NCBI GenBank assembly: GCA_002694895.1
Contig: NZNN01000057.1
Coordinates: 1-13,440 of the forward strand
Source: Chloroflexota bacterium
Lineage (GTDB): Bacteria; Chloroflexota; Dehalococcoidia; Lucifugimonadales; GCA-002694895
DNA: 13,440 nucleotides
Direction of reading: 5' to 3'
The notes under the pieces were generated by a model, which had not been told where the DNA came from, made no database searches, and worked only from the letters and a program-made list of their open reading frames with translations. The position numbers were made by a program, and so were the translations under genes. This document shows positions 1 through 6,662 of the stretch, piece after piece. How positions within the stretch are numbered: the first letter of the stretch is position 1; each line of letters starts with the position of its first letter.

Positions 1-267
1 GTCTAATCCCGACTTGATTAGCTGACCAACCACTTCAAAAGCACGGGGATGTTCTGACTGCTTAGCAATTTCCAACATATCTTCTACTGCGTCTTGATTT
101 CTTTCGATTAGATTATAGTAATTTTCACGGGCATAATTATAATCAATGTCATCATCCTTACCATCAGTTTTCGGTAAAATTCTTGAACTAGGTTCCGGTT
201 TTATTTCCGGAGTTGGAACTAAACTTGTAATTTCTAATATTTCATCTATACGATCATCTACTGTCAT
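1..267 (-). CDS. 16: Terminase small subunit gp16 (T4-like), 5' part only
   Basis: The frame is open from an ATG at 267 to the window edge, giving the first 89 residues of a longer protein. It begins MTVDDRIDEIL, passes through a proline/lysine-rich linker, then has an acidic stretch and the block YARENYYNLIERNQDAVEDM followed by LEIAKQSEHPRAFEVVGQLIKSG. That helical block is the conserved core of gp16 in T4-like cyanophages, as I remember it. gp16 recognises phage DNA for packaging and stimulates the large terminase gp17, whose gene should lie just beyond the left edge. The start is supported by a GAGG Shine-Dalgarno sequence that overlaps the stop of the upstream gene (ATGAGGAAAAATG). Position after gp13-14-15 is the canonical T4 order. 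The C-terminal half is outside the window. Confidence 0.9.
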   Translation of the reverse strand, partial: MTVDDRIDEILEITSLVPTPEIKPEPSSRILPKTDGKDDDIDYNYARENYYNLIERNQDAVEDMLEIAKQSEHPRAFEVVGQLIKSGLD

Positions 268-273
268 TTTTCC

Positions 274-657
274 TCATTGTTTTTCATGCTCATACCAAAT
301 TTGACCCCTTTCTTCTATACATTCAGAGGTTAATGGTTTAATAATATTATGTATTTCTATAGGAGGCCTATCTAAAAATGTTCTAGGTTCATATTTAGCT
401 CTAATCTTATCACATATACAAAAACATTGTCTTGATACATCTTCTTCTTTTAATGTTTTTTTAGTTCTTTTATATTTTGTATTACCTAGAAAGTAAATAG
501 TTTCATAACAAGATTTAAATAACAATAAAATATCTTCGGTTTTATATGTATCTCTTTTAACTATGGTATCGTGTATTATTGCTTCAGTACGTGGTTGCGC
601 ATAACTTAAGGTACTAACAAAAATTATACAAATTGCTAAAAGAATACGGGACAACAT
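274..657 (-). CDS. Small secreted cysteine-rich protein of unknown function
   Basis: The 127-residue product starts with a textbook signal peptide: MLSR, a hydrophobic core LLAICIIFVSTL, then SYA before QP, with predicted cleavage near residue 20. The mature part of about 107 residues is charged and has Cys50, a CxCxC cluster (Cys78, 80, 82) and Cys113, which could form disulfides in the periplasm or bind metal. I do not recognise a named family. It sits between gp15 and gp16 with one base separating it from gp15 and six from gp16, so it is co-transcribed late with packaging genes. The Shine-Dalgarno is weak (TAGA directly before ATG), suggesting coupling to gp15. It has no lipobox, so it is probably soluble after export. 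A role in the host envelope, for example in superinfection exclusion or lysis control, is possible but only guessed. Confidence 0.75.
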   Translation of the reverse strand: MLSRILLAICIIFVSTLSYAQPRTEAIIHDTIVKRDTYKTEDILLLFKSCYETIYFLGNTKYKRTKKTLKEEDVSRQCFCICDKIRAKYEPRTFLDRPPIEIHNIIKPLTSECIEERGQIWYEHEKQ

Positions 658-658
658 T

Positions 659-1606
659 CTACAGATTCACATCTAATCCGGTTGTCAAATTCGTATCAAT
701 ATTGTCATTAAAATATTCAAAGGTTTCTGTATAGCCAAAGTCGTCATTTGCAGTAACATCTCCTGGCTTTGGGGCCATTGTTAATCGTGATTTAATTCCT
801 GAAGCGGCCACTTCTGCTGAACTATCTTCTGTTATGAACTTCATTATTCCTGTTGCGTCTGGAGAATTTGCATCTGCATTTAAAAGTAAATAATTAGTAG
901 AAAAATCTGTACTATCTTCTAAGATAATATACTCTGGCAGCGGTGTCTCATTTCCTCCTGGCATTCTGAGATTCACTATCACCGATTTCGTAACTGACCC
1001 AGACTTAACATCTGGATAAATATATCCTTTTAGTTGAAAAGTAAATGACCATATAATTTCCCTTCTCGCAGTAAAATCTCCCTCATAAGAATCTTCAACT
1101 GTAGTGCCATTTAGTATTATAGAAACATCCGGTTTTATGTTCATAGATGGAACTAAATTCACACTAACTGTAAATTCTGGAGTAAAGAAAGGAACGATCT
1201 GTTCAAATATTTGTGCGCCATCTTCTGAACTGTCTACCATTGCGGTCAAGGCAAAATCAAAATTGTAAGGTACAGGATTATATTGTTTCATGAGTGTAGT
1301 TGAAGATGTTGCATTATTCGCCGCATAAACTTGACCCATTGTATTTAATTTTCTAGTTCCATCATAAGCAATTCCATTCATAACAAAACCCATTCTTGGA
1401 AGACTTACGGCAACACCTCCGTCAGCCTGAACCGCTCTTGTCCGGAGAATCAATTTATCTTTAGCCTCGTATGCAATGGGAACTTTAATTTGTTCTGTTA
1501 TTACTCCACTAGAATCTCTCCTTTGAATGTTTATATCATTAAAAAGAGTCCCGAAAACCGCCACATATTTTCTGATAGTTTCGTGATAATAAGTTATTCC
1601 CAGCAT
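659..1606 (-). CDS. 15: Tail sheath stabilizer / tail terminator gp15 (T4-like)
   Basis: This 315-residue protein is recognisable as T4 gp15, which caps the tail tube and sheath and joins the tail to the neck. The N-terminus MLGITYYHETIRKYVAVFGTLF and the following KVPIAYEAKDKL match the T4 pattern (GDLFSNI, VPITYASKEH). YNPVPY (109-114), QIFEQIVPFFTPEF (132-145) and RREIIWSFTFQLKGYIYP (181-198) are the hallmark segments. The protein is somewhat longer than T4 gp15 (272 residues as I recall); the extra length is in the acidic Asp/Ser-rich C-terminal tail. Its ATG shares one base with the gp14 stop (TAATG), preceded by GGAG at good spacing. The first residues align with T4, which supports this start. 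Confidence 0.93.
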   Translation of the reverse strand: MLGITYYHETIRKYVAVFGTLFNDINIQRRDSSGVITEQIKVPIAYEAKDKLILRTRAVQADGGVAVSLPRMGFVMNGIAYDGTRKLNTMGQVYAANNATSSTTLMKQYNPVPYNFDFALTAMVDSSEDGAQIFEQIVPFFTPEFTVSVNLVPSMNIKPDVSIILNGTTVEDSYEGDFTARREIIWSFTFQLKGYIYPDVKSGSVTKSVIVNLRMPGGNETPLPEYIILEDSTDFSTNYLLLNADANSPDATGIMKFITEDSSAEVAASGIKSRLTMAPKPGDVTANDDFGYTETFEYFNDNIDTNLTTGLDVNL

Positions 1607-2475
1607 TATAGGCTCCCGAATGGATTACCTTCGGTGAAATCAATAATAGCATCAGCGGCCGCTTCTATTTCTGCATTGTCTACAGATGCTGCTGTATCGG
1701 CAGCAGATGTTTGAGCATCAAAAGAGGAAATAGAATAAGACGCACTAGAACTGTCACCAACAATATTTACAGTTCCAGAAAAATTTCCTGTCATGTTTAT
1801 GAGATTTAATAATTTATCAGTAGCATTCCAACTAGACACCTCTCCTTTGACTGTAGCAGCGGCGAGAGATGCCCCCTGATAAACTTGCTCACCAACAGTA
1901 TAGTTACCACTACCCGTATTCATTGTAAAATCAATCGAATAAGATTGTGCTCGTTCAATTGCATCTATAACTTCAATACCGGTATTAAGAGATTGATCTG
2001 AATAAAAGAACATTTCACATAGAAGATCATAAACTTGTAATCCACCAGTTTGATAAAATACAGACTCATCCTCTACAAACATTACTTGGAATAACGATTC
2101 AGTAGTAGGAAAATAAATCAAATCTCCTTCAGCTGGTGCGTCCGCCCTTCCTTCACCTTGAACATTCAACTCTGCCCATCTGCGTCTTGCAACAGTAAAG
2201 GTAATTTGATCTTTTATTTGTAGTCCAAATTTCGAAATAAAATCACCTTCTCCCTCAAATCCATCTACTGATTTAATATACATTTCAATTGTATGAGCAC
2301 TATTATAAGATGAGGTATTATCATCACCCATCAATGTGTCTTCATCATTCAATGTTCTGGGACAATAATATACATCTGTTCCAAAAGTCTTTATTGCTTC
2401 AATATTTAAATTTTCTATTAATCTTTGTTCTGGTGTATTTGTCCCATGAAGATTAAAATACTGATTTGTTGCCAT
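1606..2475 (-). CDS. 14: Neck protein gp14 (T4-like) with an inserted beta module
   Basis: The 289-residue product matches T4 gp14, one of the two neck proteins that close the filled head and provide the tail-docking ring. Conserved stretches include TFGTDVYYCPR (30-40), SVDGFEGEGDFISKFGLQIKDQITFTV (69-95) and EGDLIYFPTTESLFQVMFVE (116-135), the last matching the EGDLIYFP...SLFEI segment of T4. The C-terminus NPFGSL resembles the SPFD-type end of the family. Residues about 190-252 form a Gly/Ser/Thr-rich segment with two GE/GxVNIxG-type half repeats that has no counterpart in T4 gp14. An AGGA Shine-Dalgarno precedes the ATG, three bases after gp13 ends. Confidence 0.92.
   Translation of the reverse strand: MATNQYFNLHGTNTPEQRLIENLNIEAIKTFGTDVYYCPRTLNDEDTLMGDDNTSSYNSAHTIEMYIKSVDGFEGEGDFISKFGLQIKDQITFTVARRRWAELNVQGEGRADAPAEGDLIYFPTTESLFQVMFVEDESVFYQTGGLQVYDLLCEMFFYSDQSLNTGIEVIDAIERAQSYSIDFTMNTGSGNYTVGEQVYQGASLAAATVKGEVSSWNATDKLLNLINMTGNFSGTVNIVGDSSSASYSISSFDAQTSAADTAASVDNAEIEAAADAIIDFTEGNPFGSL
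1720..1908 (-). repeat. Inserted GExxxG/SSSA repeat module in gp14
   Basis: This stretch encodes about residues 190-252 of gp14. It reads as two half-repeats, NYTVGEQVYQGASLAAATV and NFSGTVNIVGDSSSASYSI, separated by a short strand-like linker (WNATDKLLNLINM). The pattern (aromatic, GE-x-hydrophobic-x-G, small residues, A-x-V/I) also occurs twice in the gp13 insert at 3037-3306. It looks like a small beta-rich decoration domain. The boundaries are approximate, judged by eye. Confidence 0.6.
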
Positions 2476-2478
2476 TTA

Positions 2479-3486
2479 TTATCCTATTAAATGATCTACC
2501 GGTAATTCGTACCGTAGTGACATTTCTGTTTGAATGGTTTCTAACTCTGTAGTAGCATCATCATACAACTGTCTTCCATTCATCGTTACCCCACCGGGTA
2601 ATTGCATACCCTCAAACTTGGTAAGATTTTGTCCCCATTGTTTTTTCATCAATGCAGTATTATATCTCTTAAGAAACATATCACTCCAAATATCGGCATA
2701 CGTGGCCGGATCAATAATTTTGTCACACTCAACAACTATCCAATCATCTATACCAGCATCTGCTCCCCATGAAATGTCAAGAAATAATTTATCTTGATGG
2801 CGATTATATCTAAACATTGGAGTTCCTGTAAACATTTCATTAAGCATCATTAAACGTTCTTGTGCCATTTGATAATTTACAAGTTGTCCACCTAATTGAT
2901 GCATCTCCTGCAGAGCAAATTGATACTTAGAGGAAAACATAGAGTTGGATCTAGAATTATCATAGAAAGGAATAATTCTTCGAACTCCAATAATTGCCTC
3001 GGCTATCGATATGTATTTATTGTCAAAATCCCCTATTGCTGTAGCGGTTGATGCGTGAGTTGTTGCGGTTGCTGAACTAGAATCGCCTGTAATGGTTTCG
3101 CCTGTTGAAAAGGTAGTGGTAGTATTTGCATAGTATGTATTACCATCTCCACCAGATTTAACTTCTGGATTTTTATATCTTAATGTAGTATTTGCACTAT
3201 GATATTCATGAACTGTTGCTTGTACTTCACTCGTTCCACCAGTAATTTTTTCACCGGCCGTAAAAGTTCCGGTGGGGGCTCCAGCTAGTTTAAGTGTCGA
3301 ACCTGATATTTGATGTTTTAGAAATGTGTTTTCGGTTGCATCAAAATGATATTCTTGAAAAAATTGAAGTGAATCATCAATACAGTCTTCTACTTGGTCA
3401 TCATCAATATTCAATTCTACTACTGGCCATCCAAGTTTGCGTTTACAATAATCTTTAAAAGTTGATCTAGTAGTTGGTTGTGTCAT
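2479..3486 (-). CDS. 13: Neck protein gp13 (T4-like) with an inserted repeat module
   Basis: The 335-residue product starts with TRSTFKDYCKRKLGWPVVELNIDDDQVEDCIDDSL then FFQEYHFDATENTFLKH, which is the signature N-terminus of T4 gp13 (KFKEYCLRKLGAPVIEINIDDDQ in T4). gp13 and gp14 form the head-tail neck complex. The later part (IGVRRIIPFYD, LQEMHQLGGQLVNYQMAQERL, KLFLDISWG, DIWSDMFLKRYNTALMKKQWGQNL) is the conserved family core with its expected Trp and Lys/Arg residues. Residues 61-150 are an inserted Gly/Thr/Ser-rich segment with two GE-T/K-I-T-G repeats. The ATG overlaps the stop of the upstream gene (ATGA) and has a strong GGAGG 8 bases upstream, so it is both coupled and independently initiated. 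Confidence 0.93.
   Translation of the reverse strand: MTQPTTRSTFKDYCKRKLGWPVVELNIDDDQVEDCIDDSLQFFQEYHFDATENTFLKHQISGSTLKLAGAPTGTFTAGEKITGGTSEVQATVHEYHSANTTLRYKNPEVKSGGDGNTYYANTTTTFSTGETITGDSSSATATTHASTATAIGDFDNKYISIAEAIIGVRRIIPFYDNSRSNSMFSSKYQFALQEMHQLGGQLVNYQMAQERLMMLNEMFTGTPMFRYNRHQDKLFLDISWGADAGIDDWIVVECDKIIDPATYADIWSDMFLKRYNTALMKKQWGQNLTKFEGMQLPGGVTMNGRQLYDDATTELETIQTEMSLRYELPVDHLIG
3037..3306 (-). repeat. Two GExITG repeats inserted in gp13
   Basis: This encodes about residues 61-150 of gp13. Two copies of one pattern are visible: GTFTAGEKITGGTSEVQATV (74-92, within the segment) and TTFSTGETITGDSSSATATT (124-143). They are joined by a longer linker, HEYHSANTTLRYKNPEVK and a glycine-rich turn. 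The second copy shares GDSSSA with the gp14 insert. The conserved gp13 core continues on both sides, so the module sits in an exposed loop. Boundaries are approximate. Confidence 0.6.
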
Positions 3487-3827
3487 TTCGTTGCCTCCGC
3501 AGATATCGTTATAATTCCTTCTGCCAATCGTTCTACTATTGTACCACCTGATTGTGTATATTCAACATCGTAAACATAATTTCCAGGGGAAAGGGCCGCC
3601 GTCTGTGTCGCAGTTAAAGAAATTGTACAATTTGATCCTGCAACGGCGGTAGTTATAGTAGTAATATTATTTGATGAATAGTAAGATTGACGCATCTTAG
3701 CGGCACAAGTACCTGTAGAAATAGTGACATTCTGGCTAACAGAATTTTGTGCGGTAATTACTTTTTCAAACGTGCAACCTTGATCTAATGCAATGTTTAC
3801 AGTTTGTTTTTGGAGGGTCAATGCCAC
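3483..3827 (-). CDS. Small phage structural protein, Ig-like beta fold (predicted)
   Basis: The 114-residue product is rich in Thr, Ser, Ala and Val and has alternating beta strands: KQTVNIALDQGCTFEKVITAQ, VTISTGTCAAKMRQSYYSS, CTISLTATQTAALSPGNYVYDVEYTQSGG, IVERLAEGIITIS. This strand order, including the L-T-x-x-Q/A-T-A-A-L-x-x-G-x-Y-x-Y-D-v-e motif, is common in small virion-associated proteins of marine phages, where it resembles the Ig-like N-domain of baseplate or fibre proteins. A structural or assembly role is inferred from fold and from being the first gene after the late promoter. The start is GTG, chosen because AAGGAG lies 7 bases upstream and no other start is available. Its stop overlaps the gp13 start (ATGA). 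Confidence 0.78.
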   Translation of the reverse strand: MALTLQKQTVNIALDQGCTFEKVITAQNSVSQNVTISTGTCAAKMRQSYYSSNNITTITTAVAGSNCTISLTATQTAALSPGNYVYDVEYTQSGGTIVERLAEGIITISAEATK

Positions 3828-3834
3828 AATCTTT

Positions 3835-3840
3835 CTCCTT
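3835..3840 (-). promoter_or_regulatory. Strong Shine-Dalgarno setting a GTG start
   Basis: The minus strand reads AAGGAG, then AAAGATT, then GTG. This full-length Shine-Dalgarno at 7-base spacing fixes the GTG at 3827 as the start of the 114-residue structural gene. Confidence 0.8.
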
Positions 3841-3844
3841 TTAG

Positions 3845-3879
3845 AATAGTATTTTTTATATAGTTGTTACTATACTATT
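3845..3879. repeat. Nested inverted repeats at the late promoter
   Basis: Arms AATAGTAT (3845-3852) and ATACTATT (3872-3879) are perfect 8-base inverse complements with a 19-base spacer. Inside lies a second perfect 6-base pair, TATAGT (3859-3864) and ACTATA (3869-3874), with a TGTT loop. The right-hand outer arm overlaps the promoter box. All arms are AT-rich and no T-run follows on the minus strand, so this is not a good intrinsic terminator. It may be an mRNA structure in read-through transcripts, or chance in AT-rich DNA. Confidence 0.45.
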
Positions 3880-3883
3880 TATA
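3876..3883 (-). promoter_or_regulatory. T4-type late promoter (TATAAATA) for the neck/packaging block
   Basis: The minus strand carries an exact TATAAATA, the -10-like consensus of T4 late promoters, which are read by RNA polymerase with the phage sigma factor gp55 and the clamp gp45. It is in the 75-base gap between the cargo operon and the first structural gene, and the ATG-proximal distance leaves room for a leader of about 43 bases with a strong Shine-Dalgarno. As expected for T4 late promoters no -35 box is needed. It would drive the 114-residue gene, gp13, gp14, gp15, the secreted protein and gp16. Confidence 0.8.
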
Positions 3884-3902
3884 TCATAGAGAAATCTGTG
3901 GC

Positions 3903-4466
3903 TCACTTTGTAATTATATAATTTCCCATAACTAATGTATCAATATTTGTGCCCATAAACGTTTTTAGTGCGTTTTCAGGAGATTCTATTATGGGCTCAC
4001 CATCAACATTAAATGATGTATTTAATAATATGGGAACATTAGTTTTTGTATTCCATTCGGTCAATAACTGAAAAATCGGTTTATTTAACTCTTCAGTTAC
4101 AGTTTGTATTCTAGCTGAACCGTCTACATGAATTACTGCTGGTACTCGACTTTCTTTCTCTGGCAAAATTTGAGCATTAAACAACATATATGGTGAAGAG
4201 TTTTTGGGAATATCAAACCAATCGTGTATATATTCTTCTAACATGATTGGTGCGTAAGGCCGCCAACCTTCCCTATGTTTTACTCTTTCATTAATATAGT
4301 CTTTATTATTTTTAATAATTGGATTTGCTAATATAGATCTATTTCCTAATGCTCTAGGACCAAATTCACTTTTACCTTGAAACCATCCGATTATTTTGTT
4401 TTCCAATAAATCTTCAACAATAAGTTGACACAATTTATTAAAATCTTCGTAACATGTGTAATTCAT
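3903..4466 (-). CDS. Carbamoyltransferase C-terminal (YrdC-like) domain as a separate protein
   Basis: This 187-residue protein is the complete C-terminal domain of the NodU/CmcH/TobZ O-carbamoyltransferase family. It has KIIGWFQGKSEFGPRALGNR (24-43) followed by SILA, KHREGWRPYAP (63-73), DGSARIQTV (115-123) and LLNTSFNVDGEPI (147-159), all family hallmarks. In TobZ this YrdC-like half makes carbamoyl-adenylate from carbamoyl phosphate and ATP, and the Kae1-like half transfers the carbamoyl group to a hydroxyl. Here the Kae1-like half is a separate gene at 5388-6659, with an oxygenase gene between them. The residues before the first motif (YEDFNKLCQLIVEDLLENK) are the family's normal linker helix, so nothing is missing. 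The ATG follows the upstream stop by two bases (TAATAATG) with no clear Shine-Dalgarno, so translation is probably by re-initiation. Confidence 0.9.
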   Translation of the reverse strand: MNYTCYEDFNKLCQLIVEDLLENKIIGWFQGKSEFGPRALGNRSILANPIIKNNKDYINERVKHREGWRPYAPIMLEEYIHDWFDIPKNSSPYMLFNAQILPEKESRVPAVIHVDGSARIQTVTEELNKPIFQLLTEWNTKTNVPILLNTSFNVDGEPIIESPENALKTFMGTNIDTLVMGNYIITK

Positions 4467-4468
4467 TA

Positions 4469-5386
4469 TTAGTTCACTTGAGGTAATGTTTCTCCCATGA
4501 CATTTCGTGGAGAAATGACGGGCCGATTGTCACGCATAGGTTGCATCTCTGCTGGGTGAAAATTCCAAAATATAACTTGAGAAAGTCTTTTTATATCTAT
4601 TAATTCTTTAATATCAAACAAAGCTGAATGAAACATTCCGCCCATATAAGATACCATTTGATTATATTTACCAGTAGACTCCCACAACAATTCCCATTCA
4701 GCATTATTTGCTAATATACATTCATCATACTTTGGGCTCATGTCAGAATTTTTTAGTACTTCTTTTTTCATCTGCATTGTTGAATTATCAATGGGAGCTC
4801 CACCTTTTTTCTCACAATCAGTTATCCAATCCGACTGTAAATCATCTTGAGGATAACCGACTAAATCAGATTTTCTGTGTCTATATATGCCTGTACCATT
4901 AGTTTCTAATTCATCATCCTTATTTAAATAAATTATAGAAGTAATAAGAGAAGGATCTGAATGTGGAGTATAAGATTCTTTTCTTTGTTCCTTTGTCACG
5001 CCATATTCTTTATCATTGTGAATAACATTTACACAAAACTGATTATTATTAGTTGTTGTGTCGTATGATATCATATCCGTCATTTCTAATTTATGTAATA
5101 ATAACATAGCTAATGTATTTAAAAAATTCTCGTTTCCTATAAAATTATCAATCGTTACTCTATTACCATAATATTTTTCATAATTACAATTTGCGAGTGG
5201 TATAGGTAATGTATTTACAAAATCGTATATTCTATCTGGGTTTTTATATACATTATCTATAATAACAACCGGATATTTCCCCTCTCGATAACCTCCACCA
5301 TGAGGATCTTCCCCACCAATCATTTCAACGCGAACAGTCATTTCTGAACCTAATTCGAACATTGATTCATTATCATAAAATTCCAT
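4469..5386 (-). CDS. DUF6445-like putative Fe(II)/2OG oxygenase between the carbamoyltransferase halves
   Basis: The 305-residue protein has the layout of the DUF6445 family, thought to adopt the Fe(II)/2-oxoglutarate dioxygenase fold. It shows VVIIDNVYKNPDRIYDFV near residues 40-57, HSD (His142, Asp144) followed by a strand and YLN, then GTGIYRHR (164-171), YNQMVSYMGGMFHSA (241-255) with the likely distal His253, and Arg267 in a final strand RLSQVIFWNF. His-x-Asp, distal His and the late Arg form a plausible iron and 2OG site. The substrate is unknown; hydroxylation of a sugar, lipid or peptide side chain would fit. It lies between the two carbamoyltransferase genes, with AAGGA 5 bases before its ATG located in the end of the upstream gene. 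The family assignment is from memory. Confidence 0.75.
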   Translation of the reverse strand: MEFYDNESMFELGSEMTVRVEMIGGEDPHGGGYREGKYPVVIIDNVYKNPDRIYDFVNTLPIPLANCNYEKYYGNRVTIDNFIGNENFLNTLAMLLLHKLEMTDMISYDTTTNNNQFCVNVIHNDKEYGVTKEQRKESYTPHSDPSLITSIIYLNKDDELETNGTGIYRHRKSDLVGYPQDDLQSDWITDCEKKGGAPIDNSTMQMKKEVLKNSDMSPKYDECILANNAEWELLWESTGKYNQMVSYMGGMFHSALFDIKELIDIKRLSQVIFWNFHPAEMQPMRDNRPVISPRNVMGETLPQVN

Positions 5387-5387
5387 T

Positions 5388-6659
5388 TTATTCCTTATAA
5401 TTTTCTAAACAAGTTTTTATATATTCATCACTATATGAACCACCTAAACATCCTTGATTCAAAGGCAATACTAAATCTTCTTCCATCTGTGAGGCGGCCC
5501 ATGATGCTGCCCCAAAACTTAAGCCGTCATCATTAGGAGCAGTATTCACATGAACATCTTCATATATACCTTCAGAAATAATTTTAGAATTGGCTAATAT
5601 ATTTAACGCGCAACCTCCACCAAGACATAATTTTTCCTTTTTAAATTCTTTAGGTATATTTTTTAATAATAAAAGTAAATATTTTTCAAAATTGTATTGT
5701 AACCAATCCGCCAAATCTTCTGGTAAATAGTCTTTACTATTTTGTATTATGTGTATTTTAGTGTCCTTGATAACCTTAATAATAGGAAAATCATCCTCAT
5801 CAAAAATCAACTCATAGATATCTGGAGCATCTATATTTTCATGATTGCCGTATGCCGACAATCCCATAATTTTACCTGGATAAGTTTCTCGCAATTTTGG
5901 ATTGTCATATATATCATCTTCAATATTACTTTTATAATTAGTTATATCAACAAAATCAGAGAATGAATGTATATTCAATACCTTTTTCATAATTTGAGTA
6001 TAATTTTCAGTAACTTGATCTACATCCTCTTCAGACGGAATCACCCCATTGACTTTCATCTCATATATCATTATAGAATATTCTGAATAGACTCCCCCAA
6101 ATGAATTTGTTCCCGCTTCGTTTATATAAGTATTGTGAATATTAGTAAGTGTTTTATCTTTTATACGTGAAGCATTATAGAAAGAAGTATTATTTAACTT
6201 AGGAGCATCCCATTGTTGGTCTGGATGAAAATCACCGGCTCCATCAAATGTAAAAACATTGGCCTCTTCAAATTCTGATGTTAAGAAAGAGGCTGCTGCG
6301 TGAGCTACATGATGATCAACAGTTATTATACGTGCATTGGGAAATAATTGTTTTAATCTTGTTGTTAAATATCCACGTAATTTTAATGCATAACACAATA
6401 ATACCGCTCCCGAAACGTATGCTACCACATCAACATCTTCATTTGTTAAATCATTATCTGTCAGAATTTTTTCTATTGCATTTTCAGGATAACGGCCATC
6501 ATATTTAATTCTTGTCAGTCGTTCTTCAGATAATGCATTCTTTAATTCACCATCAATAAATAACGTAGCGCCTGATCCGTGAACCCAATAATCCACATCA
6601 TTAATCATGCTCCAATTACCATCCCATCCAACAGCTCCCGCTATTCCTAATATATTCAC
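5388..6659 (-). CDS. Carbamoyltransferase N-terminal (Kae1-like) domain as a separate protein
   Basis: This 423-residue protein is the N-terminal ASKHA/Kae1-like domain of the NodU/CmcH/TobZ family. Visible motifs are MNILGIAG at the start, SEERLTRIKYDGRYPENAI (44-62), the metal-site motif DHHVAHAA (115-122), FTFDGAGD (136-143), GKIMGLSAYG (262-271), KLCLGGGCALN (343-353) and NTAPNDDGLSFGAA (372-385), ending at YSDEYIKTCLE. The polypeptide stops exactly at the inter-domain linker, where normal family members continue to the GWFQG domain found here at 3903-4466. Together the halves (610 residues) equal a normal full-length enzyme. The start is GTG at 6659, supported by GGAG 7 bases upstream. 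The gene is in the same frame as the upstream oxygenase, separated by only a stop and one codon. Confidence 0.9.
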   Translation of the reverse strand: MNILGIAGAVGWDGNWSMINDVDYWVHGSGATLFIDGELKNALSEERLTRIKYDGRYPENAIEKILTDNDLTNEDVDVVAYVSGAVLLCYALKLRGYLTTRLKQLFPNARIITVDHHVAHAAASFLTSEFEEANVFTFDGAGDFHPDQQWDAPKLNNTSFYNASRIKDKTLTNIHNTYINEAGTNSFGGVYSEYSIMIYEMKVNGVIPSEEDVDQVTENYTQIMKKVLNIHSFSDFVDITNYKSNIEDDIYDNPKLRETYPGKIMGLSAYGNHENIDAPDIYELIFDEDDFPIIKVIKDTKIHIIQNSKDYLPEDLADWLQYNFEKYLLLLLKNIPKEFKKEKLCLGGGCALNILANSKIISEGIYEDVHVNTAPNDDGLSFGAASWAASQMEEDLVLPLNQGCLGGSYSDEYIKTCLENYKE

Positions 6660-6662
6660 AAA

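Noticed and set aside
3845..3879. Intrinsic terminator after the cargo operon
   Set aside because: The stems are AT-rich and no T-run follows on the transcribed strand.
3903..6659. Frameshift or sequencing error splitting the carbamoyltransferase
   Set aside because: A complete 305-residue gene separates the halves, and each half has its own start and stop at the natural linker; a single error cannot produce this.
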